Origin: Halomonas sp. ML-15
Lineage (GTDB): Bacteria > Pseudomonadota > Gammaproteobacteria > Pseudomonadales > Halomonadaceae
Direction of reading: 5' to 3'
Assembly (NCBI RefSeq): GCF_014779595.1
Contig: NZ_JACXZT010000001.1
Location: 248,001-312,000 of the forward strand
Length of the DNA: 64,000 nucleotides
Shown here in pieces: positions 28,637-37,264 of this stretch. The notes beneath the pieces are model-generated. The model was not told the DNA's origin. It did not search any database and was given only the letters and a program-made list of their open reading frames with translations. A program made the translations under genes and the position numbers. Numbering within the stretch: the stretch's first letter is position 1; the number at the start of each line of letters is the position of its first letter.

Positions 28637-29467
28637 TTCCGGCAGGCCGATACTCTCGTTGAGCTCGTCGAAGGCTGCCATGCGGTCGCGGAACGGTTCG
28701 GTGGTGCCGTGGCGCTTGAGGCTCTCGAAGTACGCCGAGGCCTGGCGAATCACCGCGCGGGCAAGCCCTCCTGGGAAGATCACCAGCTTGAAGCCAAGGT
28801 CGGCCAGTTCGTCGGCGCTGCCCGCCGGGGTGCGTCCGCCTTCGACCATATTGGCGAGCAGCGGGACACGCTGCTGGAAGCGCTCGGTGATCATCAGCTG
28901 CTGCTGGCGGCTCTGCGGCGCCTCGATGAACAGCACATCGGCGCCCGCGTCGAGATAGCGTTCGGCGCGCTCCATGGCCGCCTCGATCCCCTCTACGCCA
29001 ATCGCATCGGTACGCGCGATGATCCGTGTCGTGTCGCTGCGGCGTGCGTCACAGGCGGCCTGAATCTTGCCCACCATTTCATCGGCGGTAATCAGCGTCT
29101 TGCCACTCAGGTGGCCACAGCGCTTGGGGAAAGTCTGGTCCTCGAGCTGGATCGCCGAGGCCCCGCTACGCTCGAACACCCGCACCGTGCGCTGCACGTT
29201 GAGCGCATTACCGTAGCCGGTATCAGCGTCGACGATCAGGGCGATATCGACACGGTCTCGAATCGCCGCGATGCTATCGGCCACCTCGGTCATGGTCACC
29301 AGGCCCAGGTCAGGACGGCCCAATTGGGTGTAGGCCAGGCTGGCGCCGGACAGGTAGACACACTCGAAGCCGGCCTGCGCCGCCAGGTTGGCCGTGAACG
29401 GGTCGTAGACCCCCGGTGCGACCAGGGCACCCTGGGTTTGCTGGATCAAGTCGGCGAGCGGAGTCAT
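28601..29467 (-). CDS. Isocitrate lyase/PEP mutase family C-C lyase (2,3-dimethylmalate or methylisocitrate lyase-like)
   Basis: 288-residue TIM-barrel enzyme. Asp80 and Asp82 in DADTGYGN bind magnesium, and FPKRCGH carries Cys117, the general acid found in C-C lyases (methylisocitrate, oxaloacetate and dimethylmalate lyases) and replaced in phosphonomutases. IEAPQS and LANMVEGGRTP are further active-site loops. It should split a substituted malate into pyruvate or a like keto acid plus a carboxylic acid. GAGGAAA precedes the ATG. It lies 22 bases after the GntR gene in the same operon and shares its control region with the TTT-LeuCD operon, so dimethylmalate- or citramalate-type substrates are attractive. 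Confidence 0.88.
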   Translation of the reverse strand: MTPLADLIQQTQGALVAPGVYDPFTANLAAQAGFECVYLSGASLAYTQLGRPDLGLVTMTEVADSIAAIRDRVDIALIVDADTGYGNALNVQRTVRVFERSGASAIQLEDQTFPKRCGHLSGKTLITADEMVGKIQAACDARRSDTTRIIARTDAIGVEGIEAAMERAERYLDAGADVLFIEAPQSRQQQLMITERFQQRVPLLANMVEGGRTPAGSADELADLGFKLVIFPGGLARAVIRQASAYFESLKRHGTTEPFRDRMAAFDELNESIGLPEMLATAERYAAK

Positions 29468-29489
29468 GGCATTTCCTCAACGATGAAAA

Positions 29490-30275
29490 TCACGCGTCCC
29501 AGACGCGCTTGTTATTGTGGGTCTTGCGTCCCAACGACATCTGATGCTCGTAGGTGTCGGGGCAGTAGAACCCTTCGATGTACTCGACCGGGCGATCGTC
29601 CTCGTCGAACACGGTGCGGCGGATGCAAAGCAGTGCATCACCCGGCTCCATATCGAGGAGGCTGGCTTGACTGGGCGTGGCCAGCTTGGCGGTGATCGCC
29701 TGCTCGGCACGAGCCACCTTGGCACCGGCACGCTCCAGTAGCAGCAGCAGCGGCTGGGACGCCATGTCCTGCTCGCTGAAGGTGCGCCCTATCGCTTCCG
29801 GTACATAGGTGGTCAACAGCGAGAACGGCGCCCCGCGATGACTACGCACCCGGGTCGCCTTCTGGACGACACTCCCCGCGTCCACTGCGAGGGCTTGTGC
29901 CACTTCGGCAGAGGCTGCCACATAGCCAAAGTCGAGCACCTTGACCTCGGTCTTGAGGCCCATGGCGATCAGGTTTTCGATCACTCCAGAGATACTCGCC
30001 TGCACCGGCGACGACTCGTTGGACGCCACCGGGAAGGTGCCCTTGCCGCGGTAGCGGACGACCAGACCTTCGCGATCCAGACGCTCCATCGCCTTGCGAA
30101 TGGTGATCCGCGACACCTGAAACTGCTCGGTCAGCAGTATCTCGTTGGGCAGCGGCTGCTCGGGGGTATAGCGCCCCTCCAGAATCTCCTGGCGCAATAC
30201 GAGATAAACGCGATGGTGCTTCGGCCAGGGGTCACTGGCATCCCCACTGAGCTGGCGTTTCGAGAGGTCTGTCAC
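29490..30275 (-). CDS. GntR/HutC-family regulator of the TTT-LeuCD locus
   Basis: 261-residue repressor type. The winged helix-turn-helix (about residues 20-85) has PLPNEILLTEQFQVSRITI and the wing VVRYRGKGTFPV; the UTRA ligand domain follows (VVQKATRVRSHRGAPFSLLT). I use GTG 30275 as start because a perfect AGGAGG lies four bases before it; ATG 30332 would place the start inside the palindromic operator. The gene is divergent from the first TTT operon and is co-directional with the lyase. The operator ATGTC-N5-GACAT 56 bases upstream is its likely binding site and would give autoregulation. Confidence 0.9.
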   Translation of the reverse strand: MTDLSKRQLSGDASDPWPKHHRVYLVLRQEILEGRYTPEQPLPNEILLTEQFQVSRITIRKAMERLDREGLVVRYRGKGTFPVASNESSPVQASISGVIENLIAMGLKTEVKVLDFGYVAASAEVAQALAVDAGSVVQKATRVRSHRGAPFSLLTTYVPEAIGRTFSEQDMASQPLLLLLERAGAKVARAEQAITAKLATPSQASLLDMEPGDALLCIRRTVFDEDDRPVEYIEGFYCPDTYEHQMSLGRKTHNNKRVWDA

Positions 30276-30330
30276 TGCGCCTCCTGTAAACCTGAGTGTG
30301 CGAGCCACTGGCTCGCGTTTATCGGACTTC

Positions 30331-30345
30331 ATGTCCTATTGACAT
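30331..30345. promoter_or_regulatory. Operator 1 (ATGTCCTATTGACAT), overlapping a -35 box
   Basis: Inverted repeat ATGTC-N5-GACAT. The right arm contains TTGACA, a perfect sigma70 -35 hexamer for the plus-strand TTT operon; CATGAA 16 bases later may serve as -10. The identical 15 bases occur at 35666-35680 before the second TTT operon. Binding here would block the -35 box, so repression by the adjacent GntR protein is likely. Confidence 0.75.
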
Positions 30346-30512
30346 GACAAAATTACCATGCATGAATAACCCTTGCCAATGCATGATCCATCACAAAGGG
30401 CTCAGATACCCATAACGTATACCAAGGACCCTGCATTCGCAGGGCGCAGCGGCACCAGCGCCCACGCCACTGAGACCCTACGTCCAACAATAACGACTCC
30501 GGAGACGCCATC

Positions 30513-31532
30513 ATGAACCATCGACACACCCCCCTCACCGCCGCCGTCAAGCGCAGCCTGCCCACTCTCAGCGCCGGTATCTCTTGCCTGGTATTGAGCG
30601 TCGGCTTAGCCAGCGCCGCCCACGCCGACTGGCCGCAGGATCCCATCGAGATCGTGGTTCCCTTCGATGCCGGCGGCAGCGCGGACCGCATGGCCCGTGG
30701 CCTGGCCGAGCACATGTCACCACGCCTGGATGTACCGATCAGCATCGTCAACCGCCCCGGTGGTGCTGGCGCACTGGGTGCCACCTACTTTCAGCAGCAG
30801 GCCGCCGACGGCCAGACCCTGCTGGTGATGCAGGCCACCCCCTACCTCGCCAGCGCCATCGAAGTCGGCGGCGCACCGGTCGAGTGGGAGGACTTCCAAC
30901 TGCTCAGCGCCCAGTGGAACGACTACGGCATCGTTGCAGTACACAATGACAGCCCCTATCAGTCCCTCGAGGAGCTGATCGAGGCCATGCGCGAGGCCGG
31001 CCAAGTCAGCTCCGGGATCATCGTCGGCAACGGCGGTCACCTGCAGACCCTGGTGCTGATGGACGCGCTGGATATCGAGCATGACAACGTGCGCTTCGTC
31101 ACCTACAGCGGCGGCGCCCCGCTGCGCGCAGCACTGGCGGGCAACCAGGTCGACTTCGAGATCCTCGCCGCCGAAGCCGCGCTCTCGATCAGCGATGAAG
31201 TCCGCGCCCTGGCAGTGGTCAATGACGAGCCCAGCGACAACTGGGACGCGCCGCTGTTCAACGACGAAATGCAGAGCCTCGGCGTCGACCCGTTACCGCT
31301 GATAGGCGGCAATGTGACGGGCCTGATCGCCCACGCCTCGCTCCAGGAAGAGTATCCAGAGCGCTATGAGCGCCTGATCCAGGCCTACCAGGAAACCCTG
31401 GAGAGTGATGAATTCCAGGAGTGGGCAAGTGACGCAGGGATTGGCGCCGACTGGGTTTCGCCCGAGGAGAGCCAGGCGCTAGTGGATGAAGGCTATCGCG
31501 CCGTGCAGCAGTACGCCCCGCTACTCCAGTAA
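30513..31532 (+). CDS. TTT receptor (Bug/TctC family), system 1
   Basis: 339-residue periplasmic binding protein for a tripartite tricarboxylate transporter. A long signal peptide ends at AHA-DW. The family motif IVVPFDAGGSADRMARGLA and the RPGGAGALGATYF loop bind the carboxylate group of the ligand through water bridges. IIVGNGGHLQTLVLMDAL is the second ligand loop. GGAGA precedes the ATG. It is the first gene of the operon controlled by operator 1. Such receptors bind mono-, di- or tricarboxylates. Confidence 0.93.
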   Translation: MNHRHTPLTAAVKRSLPTLSAGISCLVLSVGLASAAHADWPQDPIEIVVPFDAGGSADRMARGLAEHMSPRLDVPISIVNRPGGAGALGATYFQQQAADGQTLLVMQATPYLASAIEVGGAPVEWEDFQLLSAQWNDYGIVAVHNDSPYQSLEELIEAMREAGQVSSGIIVGNGGHLQTLVLMDALDIEHDNVRFVTYSGGAPLRAALAGNQVDFEILAAEAALSISDEVRALAVVNDEPSDNWDAPLFNDEMQSLGVDPLPLIGGNVTGLIAHASLQEEYPERYERLIQAYQETLESDEFQEWASDAGIGADWVSPEESQALVDEGYRAVQQYAPLLQ

Positions 31533-31582
31533 ACGTGGCCCATCGTCCCAGTCACCTCGGATCGACAACGCGGGAGGCAAGC

Positions 31583-32053
31583 ATGACAACCTCGCCACGA
31601 CAGCACGGCTTTCCTGTCGGTAGCGTGCTGTTCTCACTGAGCCTCGCGGCCGTCTTCGGCTACTACGCCCACGGGGTCCATGCCGCCGCCCGCGGCGTCA
31701 CCGACTGGCTACTGATCGTGCCGGCCGCCGGTATCGGCATCACCGCGCTGCTGGTGATCGTCGGCACCAAGGTCATCGACTGGTACCGCCAGCGCCATGC
31801 CACCATCGCCGCCGAGGACGACCCCTCGGCGTTACCTGCGGTGCTGTTCATGGGCCTGCTGGCCATCTACGTGGCAGCGATACCGATCATCGGCTTCGAC
31901 CTCGGCAGCCTGCTGTTCCTGTGCCTGGCGCTTTACCTCCAGGGCGAGCGGCGCTGGTGGGTAATCGTCGGCTTCGGCGTGGTGGTCTCGGCCACCATCG
32001 TGCTGCTGTTCATCGAGCTGCTGGGCATTCGCCTGCCGACCCTGCTGCTGTGA
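31583..32053 (+). CDS. TTT small membrane subunit (TctB family), system 1
   Basis: 156-residue inner-membrane protein with four hydrophobic segments, the usual layout of TctB. I use ATG 31583 because GGGAGG lies six bases before it; the frame is open to 31535 without a ribosome site. It forms the permease with the TctA protein encoded 37 bases downstream. Confidence 0.88.
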   Translation: MTTSPRQHGFPVGSVLFSLSLAAVFGYYAHGVHAAARGVTDWLLIVPAAGIGITALLVIVGTKVIDWYRQRHATIAAEDDPSALPAVLFMGLLAIYVAAIPIIGFDLGSLLFLCLALYLQGERRWWVIVGFGVVVSATIVLLFIELLGIRLPTLLL

Positions 32054-32090
32054 GCGCCACTCTCCTAACCGACAAGAGGCATCCTGCGTC

Positions 32091-33617
32091 ATGATCAACG
32101 CCGAGGCCTTTCACGCCGCCCTCAGCCTGTTGGGTAACACCCCTGCGGCCTGGCTGGTGGTGCCGCCGGGGCTAATCATCGGCCTGTTCTTCGGCTCGAT
32201 CCCTGGCCTCTCGATCTCGATTGCCATGGCGGTGTTCCTGCCTGCCACGCTGTACATGGACTTCCTGCCGGCGATTCTGTTTCTCACCGCCATCTTTACC
32301 GGCGGCGGCTTCGGGGGCGCGATCCCCGCCATAATGCTCAACATTCCGGGCACCTCATCGTCGGTGGCCACCGCCTTCGACGGCTATCCCATGGCGCGCC
32401 GCGGCGAGCATGCCCAGGCGCTCGGCATCGGCCTGGTGGCCTCGGTACTCGGCACCCTGGTCGGCTATCTGCTGCTGCTGTTCACCGTGCAGTCGATCTC
32501 ACAGTGGGTACTGCGCCTGGGTCCCACCGAAATGCTGGTGGTGGCGATCTGGGGCGTCACCCTGATCGCCGTGCTCAACGATGCCAGCATCTCCAAGGGC
32601 ATCGCCGCCGGGATCCTGGGCATCCTGATCAGCACCATCGGCTACAGCGACGCCGGCCAGATGCGCGGCACCTTCGGCAGCATGTATCTGCTCGACGGCA
32701 TACCGGTGATTCCCGCGCTGATCGGGTTCTTCGCCGCCTCGGAGCTGTTCAACCTGGTCGGCAAGCGCTACATCGTCGATGACAGCGCCCTGCGGGTGGT
32801 GCGCTTTCGCCATATTCTCGACGGCATGGGCCAGGCCGCCAGCAAGCCGTTTCAGCTAATGCGTGGCGGCAGCATGGGCGCAGTGATCGGCGCCATTCCC
32901 GGGGTTGGCGCCAGTATCGCCAACCTCGCCGCCTACGCTACCGCCAAGCAACGCTCCAAGGACCCCGACTCGTTCGGCAAGGGCAACCCCTCGGGCCTGA
33001 TCGCCGCCGAGTCGGCCAACAGCAGCTCCGAAGGCGGGTCGATGATCACCCTTCTGGCCCTGGGATTACCTGGCGGTGCCGGCACCGCGGTGCTGCTCGG
33101 CGCCTTCGCCCTGCACAACGTCACCGGCGGGCCGCGCTTCATCCGCGAGAACACCGATATCGTCTATGCCCTGATCATCGGCAACATGGCCCAGGCAGTG
33201 CTGCTGCTGATAGTCGGGGTCGGGTTTATCTTCCTCGCCGGCTATATCGTCAAACTCTCGCTCAAGCTGATGATCCCCATCGTCATGGTGTTATCAGTGG
33301 TCGGCTCCTACGCCATCACCGGCAATATGGTCGGCCCCATCACCGTAGTGGCCACCGGCATCATCGGCTGGCTGATGCGTCGCTACGGCTTCCCCGTGGC
33401 CGCCACCGTGGTTGGCCTGCTGGTCGGCGGCATGGCCGAAGGCGAGCTGGTGCGCAGCATGCAGATCAGCGGCGGCAACCTAGGCTTCATCGCCGACCGG
33501 CCCATCACCCTTGCACTGCTGGCGTTGCTGCTGCTGTCGGTGCTGCCGCGGGTCATCGGCAGCATGCTCAAGCGTCGCCGCGCCACCCCTAGACACTCAC
33601 CGAGGACGCCGTCATGA
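32091..33617 (+). CDS. TTT large membrane subunit (TctA family), system 1
   Basis: 508-residue inner-membrane permease with about eleven or twelve hydrophobic segments. Typical TctA sequences are GLFFGSIPGLSISIAMAVFL near the start and IPGTSSSVATAFDGYPMARR, plus the second-half repeat AIPGVGASIANLAAYATAK and GLPGGAGTAVLLGA. It moves the carboxylate delivered by the receptor into the cell with an ion gradient. Its stop overlaps the start of the LeuC-like gene (ATGA), which ties transport to hydration of the substrate. Confidence 0.94.
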   Translation: MINAEAFHAALSLLGNTPAAWLVVPPGLIIGLFFGSIPGLSISIAMAVFLPATLYMDFLPAILFLTAIFTGGGFGGAIPAIMLNIPGTSSSVATAFDGYPMARRGEHAQALGIGLVASVLGTLVGYLLLLFTVQSISQWVLRLGPTEMLVVAIWGVTLIAVLNDASISKGIAAGILGILISTIGYSDAGQMRGTFGSMYLLDGIPVIPALIGFFAASELFNLVGKRYIVDDSALRVVRFRHILDGMGQAASKPFQLMRGGSMGAVIGAIPGVGASIANLAAYATAKQRSKDPDSFGKGNPSGLIAAESANSSSEGGSMITLLALGLPGGAGTAVLLGAFALHNVTGGPRFIRENTDIVYALIIGNMAQAVLLLIVGVGFIFLAGYIVKLSLKLMIPIVMVLSVVGSYAITGNMVGPITVVATGIIGWLMRRYGFPVAATVVGLLVGGMAEGELVRSMQISGGNLGFIADRPITLALLALLLLSVLPRVIGSMLKRRRATPRHSPRTPS

Positions 33618-35002
33618 CTCAGCCCTCCCTCACCCTGTTCGAGAAGATCTGGCAGCAGCACAGGATCGCCAGCGCAGGGGAGCTCGACCTGCTCTGGGTC
33701 GACCGCCACTTCGTCCACGAAGGCTCCTTCCACGCCTTCGACAAGCTCGACGGGAGCGGCCGACCGCTGGCCTATCCGGAGCTCACCTTCGGTATCGCCG
33801 ACCACTACGTGCCCTCCAATCTGGACCGCCTCGACGACGACCCCGAAGTGGCCGGGATGATTCGCCTCCTCGAAGACAACACCACCAAGCACCAGCTCAC
33901 CTATATGGGCCTCGGCCATGCCGATCGCGGCATCGTGCACGTTGCCGCCCCGGAGCTGGGCCTGACGCTACCCGGCTTGATCATCGTCTGCGGCGACTCG
34001 CATACCACCACCCACGGCGCCTTCGGCGCACTGGCCATGGGCATTGGGGCCACCGAAGTGGCCCATGTACTCGCCACCCAGACCCTGTGGCAGCGTCGCC
34101 CCAAGACCATGCGGATTCACATCGGCGGCCAGCTCGCCGACGGCGTCACCGCCAAGGACCTCGCCCTGCACATCATCCACCAGATCGGCACCGGCGGCGC
34201 TACCGGACATGCCGTGGAGTACACCGGCTCGGCGGTGGCTGCGCTGTCGATGGATGCCCGCATGACCCTGTGCAACATGACCATCGAGGCCGGTGCCCGG
34301 GTCGGCATGGTGGCACCGGACGAGACCACCCTCGCCTGGCTGCGTAATACACCCCAGGCGCCCAAGGGCGAGGCGCTCGAGCATGCCGAACGCCATTGGC
34401 TCAGTCTTTATAGCGACCCCGATGCCCACTACGACAAGTCGGTGACCATCGACGCCAACCAGGTCGCACCGCGCATCACCTGGGGCACCAGCCCCGAGCA
34501 GTCCGTGGCCGTCGATGAGCCCTTTGCCACCGTCGACAGCGAGGCCACCCGCAGTTCGCTGGAGTACATGGGCCTCAGCCCCGGCCGGCCCATTATCGGC
34601 CTGGAAGTCGACCAGGTGTTCATCGGCTCATGCACCAACTCACGGCTCAGTGACCTGCGCGATGCCGCCAGCGTTCTGGCCTCCGGCACGGTCAAGGTGC
34701 CAACGCTGATCGTCGCCGGCTCCAACCGTGTCAAGGCCCAGGCCGAAGACGAGGGTCTGGCGGATATCTTCCGTCAGGCCGGCGCCAGCTGGGGTGAAAG
34801 CGGCTGCTCGATGTGCGTGGCCATGAACGGCGACAGTGTCGCGCCGGGCCAGCGTTGCGCCTCCACCAGCAACCGCAACTTTCCAGGCCGCCAGGGCCCC
34901 GGTGCCCGGACACACCTGATGAGCCCGGCCATGGCCGCCGCCGCCGCGCTCAACGGCAAGATCGTCGACATCCGCCACCCTGATAAAGGAGCACCCGCAT
35001 GA
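33614..35002 (+). CDS. Aconitase-family hydratase/isomerase large subunit (LeuC-like)
   Basis: 462-residue iron-sulfur hydro-lyase subunit. The [4Fe-4S] cysteines are in GSCTNSRL and GCSMCVAM; VCGDSHTTTHGAFGALAMGI and RCASTSNRNFPGRQG are the family's signatures. It is close to LeuC in length and motifs, but leuA and leuB are absent and the gene overlaps the TctA gene by four bases, so a catabolic role is more likely than leucine synthesis. Relatives outside leucine synthesis include dimethylmaleate hydratase, maleate hydratase and citraconate/citramalate isomerase. It needs the small subunit encoded next, again with an ATGA overlap. Residues alone do not settle the substrate. Confidence 0.9.
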   Translation: MTQPSLTLFEKIWQQHRIASAGELDLLWVDRHFVHEGSFHAFDKLDGSGRPLAYPELTFGIADHYVPSNLDRLDDDPEVAGMIRLLEDNTTKHQLTYMGLGHADRGIVHVAAPELGLTLPGLIIVCGDSHTTTHGAFGALAMGIGATEVAHVLATQTLWQRRPKTMRIHIGGQLADGVTAKDLALHIIHQIGTGGATGHAVEYTGSAVAALSMDARMTLCNMTIEAGARVGMVAPDETTLAWLRNTPQAPKGEALEHAERHWLSLYSDPDAHYDKSVTIDANQVAPRITWGTSPEQSVAVDEPFATVDSEATRSSLEYMGLSPGRPIIGLEVDQVFIGSCTNSRLSDLRDAASVLASGTVKVPTLIVAGSNRVKAQAEDEGLADIFRQAGASWGESGCSMCVAMNGDSVAPGQRCASTSNRNFPGRQGPGARTHLMSPAMAAAAALNGKIVDIRHPDKGAPA

Positions 35003-35616
35003 CGCCCGTCACCCAGGTCGAAAGCCCCGCTCTGCTGCTGCTCGACGCCAATATCGACACCGATCAGATCATCCCTGCACGCTTTCTGCGCAAACCACGC
35101 AGCACTGGCTACCACCACTATCTGCTCTACGATGCCCGCTACGACATGCACGGCCAGCCGCGTAGCGACTCGCCGATTCCCGAGGCAGAGAGCGGCGCCA
35201 AGATCGTCCTCGCCGGCCACAACATCGGCTGCGGCTCTTCCCGGGAAGGCGCCGTCTACGCCTTCGTCGACTACGGCATCCAGGTCATCATCTCGACCAA
35301 GATCGCCGACATCTTTCGCAGCAACGCCATCCGCAACGGCCTGCTGCCGATCATGCTCGATCAGGCCCCCTTCGATGCGCTGGTCAGCCACTGCCGAGTC
35401 CAGCCGCAGGCGTCGCTGACCGTGGATCTCGTCGCCTGCGAGATACGCTGGGGAAATGACAACTGCCTGACCTTCGAGATCGACGACGGCAGCCGTGAGC
35501 GCCTGCTCAAAGGCATTGATGACATCCAGGCCACCCTGGCCTGGGAAACGCAGATCAACGCCTTCGCTGATAGTTACCTAAGCCAAAGACCGTGGGTGAT
35601 TCCCGCTCACAGATAG
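34999..35616 (+). CDS. Aconitase-family hydratase small subunit (LeuD-like)
   Basis: 205-residue swivel-domain partner of the LeuC-like protein. The conserved loop GHNIGCGSSREGAVYAFVDY holds the serine-arginine residues that hold the substrate's carboxylate. N-terminal LLLLDANIDTDQIIPARFL is a LeuD signature. In LeuD the loop that chooses the substrate's side chain lies in the first third; here it reads RFLRKPRSTGYHHYLLYDARYD, which may be compared with known dimethylmaleate or maleate hydratases. It is the last gene of the first TTT operon; operator 2 follows 49 bases later. Confidence 0.9.
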   Translation: MTPVTQVESPALLLLDANIDTDQIIPARFLRKPRSTGYHHYLLYDARYDMHGQPRSDSPIPEAESGAKIVLAGHNIGCGSSREGAVYAFVDYGIQVIISTKIADIFRSNAIRNGLLPIMLDQAPFDALVSHCRVQPQASLTVDLVACEIRWGNDNCLTFEIDDGSRERLLKGIDDIQATLAWETQINAFADSYLSQRPWVIPAHR

Positions 35617-35665
35617 CCACCGCAGCAGGGCCATCGAATGCGTCTGTCATACCTCTCGAAACGTC

Positions 35666-35680
35666 ATGTCCTATTGACAT
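35666..35680. promoter_or_regulatory. Operator 2, identical to operator 1
   Basis: The 15 bases ATGTCCTATTGACAT are repeated exactly, and similarity extends beyond (TC before; ACAA, AT, AC, AT, CAT and AA at matching positions after). TTGACA again lies in the right arm, and CATAAA follows 16 bases later as a possible -10. It lies 108 bases before the second TTT receptor gene. One regulator should therefore control both TTT operons. Confidence 0.75.
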
Positions 35681-35787
35681 TACAATATCACTATACATAA
35701 AGTGATATGAACCACGGCGACGGCTCATCCAATAACACTGCCTACATCCGCCAACGGCTTAACTACACCAATAAGATGGAGTCTCAC

Positions 35788-36771
35788 ATGCGCTTGACTA
35801 CCCCCCGCCCCCTGCTCGTGCTCGCCGCAGCTGCCCCCTTCGGCCTGCTACTTGGCGCCCAGGCAATTGCCGACGACTACCCCAGCGAACCGATCAATCT
35901 GATCGTTGGCGCTTCCGCCGGTGGCACCACCGATGCCTTGGCGCGTGAGGTCGCCGATGGCCTGGCACAGAAGTACGACGTACCCACAGTGGTCGACAAT
36001 CGCCCGGGGGCCGGTGCCAACATCGCCGCCGAGGCCGTCGCCAACAGCGACCCGGATGGCTACACCCTGCTGGTGGCCTATACCAGCCACACCCTCAATG
36101 AGTCGCTGTTTCACGAGCTGCCTTACGATCCGGTCGAGGATTTCTCGCCGATCTCACTGCTGGGCGAAGTCTCCAGCATTCTACTGTCGCGCCCCGACCT
36201 GGAGATCGACAGCCTGCAAGACCTGCTCGACTATGCCGCAGAGCAGCCCGACGGCATCACCTTCGGGGTCGGCGGCCTGGGCTCCTCGCTGCATATGGAG
36301 ACCCTCAAGTTCATGCAGGAATCCGAGATACTCGGCTACGAAATCCCCTACAACGGCACTGCCCCGGCCATCGCCGACCTGATCGGCAGCCACGTCGACG
36401 TGATGTTCGCGCCCTTCGCCGCCGCCATGCCGCTGGTCGAATCGGGTGACGCCAATGCCATTGCCGTCACCTCTCCGGAGCGCATGCCCAACCTCGACGA
36501 CATCCCCACCGTCAACGAGACCCTCGCCGACTACCCCACCACCTACGGCTGGTTCGGTCTGCTCGGCCCCGCCGGCATGGATCCGGGCATCGTCGAGCGG
36601 CTCAACGCCGACGTCACCGAGATCATGCAAGGCGAGTCCGGCGCCGACCTGCTCGAGCGCGAAGGTGCCGAACCTATCGACATCAGCCCCGAGGCGTTTG
36701 CCGACTTCATCGCACAAGACGTCGAGCGCTGGCAGGCCATCGCCGAAGCGGGCGGCATCGAGAAGCAGTAA
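35788..36771 (+). CDS. TTT receptor (Bug/TctC family), system 2
   Basis: 327-residue periplasmic binding protein with a signal peptide ending near AIA-DD. INLIVGASAGGTTDALAREVA and NRPGAGANIAAEAVANSDPDGYTLL are the usual ligand loops. ATG 35788 has GGAG six bases upstream; the longer frame from 35707 would hide the signal. Sequence is only loosely similar to the system 1 receptor, so the two systems probably take related but different acids. Controlled by operator 2. Confidence 0.93.
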   Translation: MRLTTPRPLLVLAAAAPFGLLLGAQAIADDYPSEPINLIVGASAGGTTDALAREVADGLAQKYDVPTVVDNRPGAGANIAAEAVANSDPDGYTLLVAYTSHTLNESLFHELPYDPVEDFSPISLLGEVSSILLSRPDLEIDSLQDLLDYAAEQPDGITFGVGGLGSSLHMETLKFMQESEILGYEIPYNGTAPAIADLIGSHVDVMFAPFAAAMPLVESGDANAIAVTSPERMPNLDDIPTVNETLADYPTTYGWFGLLGPAGMDPGIVERLNADVTEIMQGESGADLLEREGAEPIDISPEAFADFIAQDVERWQAIAEAGGIEKQ

Positions 36772-36789
36772 TCAGGGCATAACGTCATC

Positions 36790-37245
36790 ATGGCCACACG
36801 TAACCTGACACTGAAGGTCAATCACGAGCTGTTTGGCGGGCTGCTGCTCATTGGCATAGGCGCCTATGCCTATTACCACGGCCAGCAGTACGCCTTCGGC
36901 AGCCTGGCGAGAATGGGGCCGGGCTTCCTGCCCCAGGTACTGTCAATGGTGCTGTGTGGCATAGGCGGCCTGCTCGCCGTCACCTCCCAGCTGAAACCCA
37001 GCAGTACCGTCCAGTTGCAGTGGGGACAGCTGCTGATCGTGGCCGCCAGCATGGCGCTATTTGCGCTACTGCTGAGGCCCGCCGGCCTGTTCACGGCGGC
37101 CTTCGTGGGCGTGGTGATCTCCTCCTGGGCCGACCGCGAGATCACCTGGCCGGGGCGCATCGCACTGGCACTGGTGGTCGCCGCGCTCGCGTCACTGATC
37201 TTCATCGTCGGGCTCGGCATGAACATGCCGCTGTGGTGGGGCTAA
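36790..37245 (+). CDS. TTT small membrane subunit (TctB family), system 2
   Basis: 151-residue inner-membrane protein with four hydrophobic segments. GLLLIGIGAYAYYHGQQYAF at the start and FGSLARMGPGFLPQVLS are typical of the TctB family. It starts 18 bases after the receptor stop and ends 19 before the TctA start, so the three genes form one unit. Confidence 0.88.
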   Translation: MATRNLTLKVNHELFGGLLLIGIGAYAYYHGQQYAFGSLARMGPGFLPQVLSMVLCGIGGLLAVTSQLKPSSTVQLQWGQLLIVAASMALFALLLRPAGLFTAAFVGVVISSWADREITWPGRIALALVVAALASLIFIVGLGMNMPLWWG

Positions 37246-37264
37246 TCGCCTTGGAGACTTTCTG

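Noticed and set aside
33614-35616. Leucine biosynthesis genes leuCD
   Set aside because: No leuA or leuB nearby; coupled by overlaps to a TTT permease and under the operator shared with a catabolic locus. Not fully excluded.
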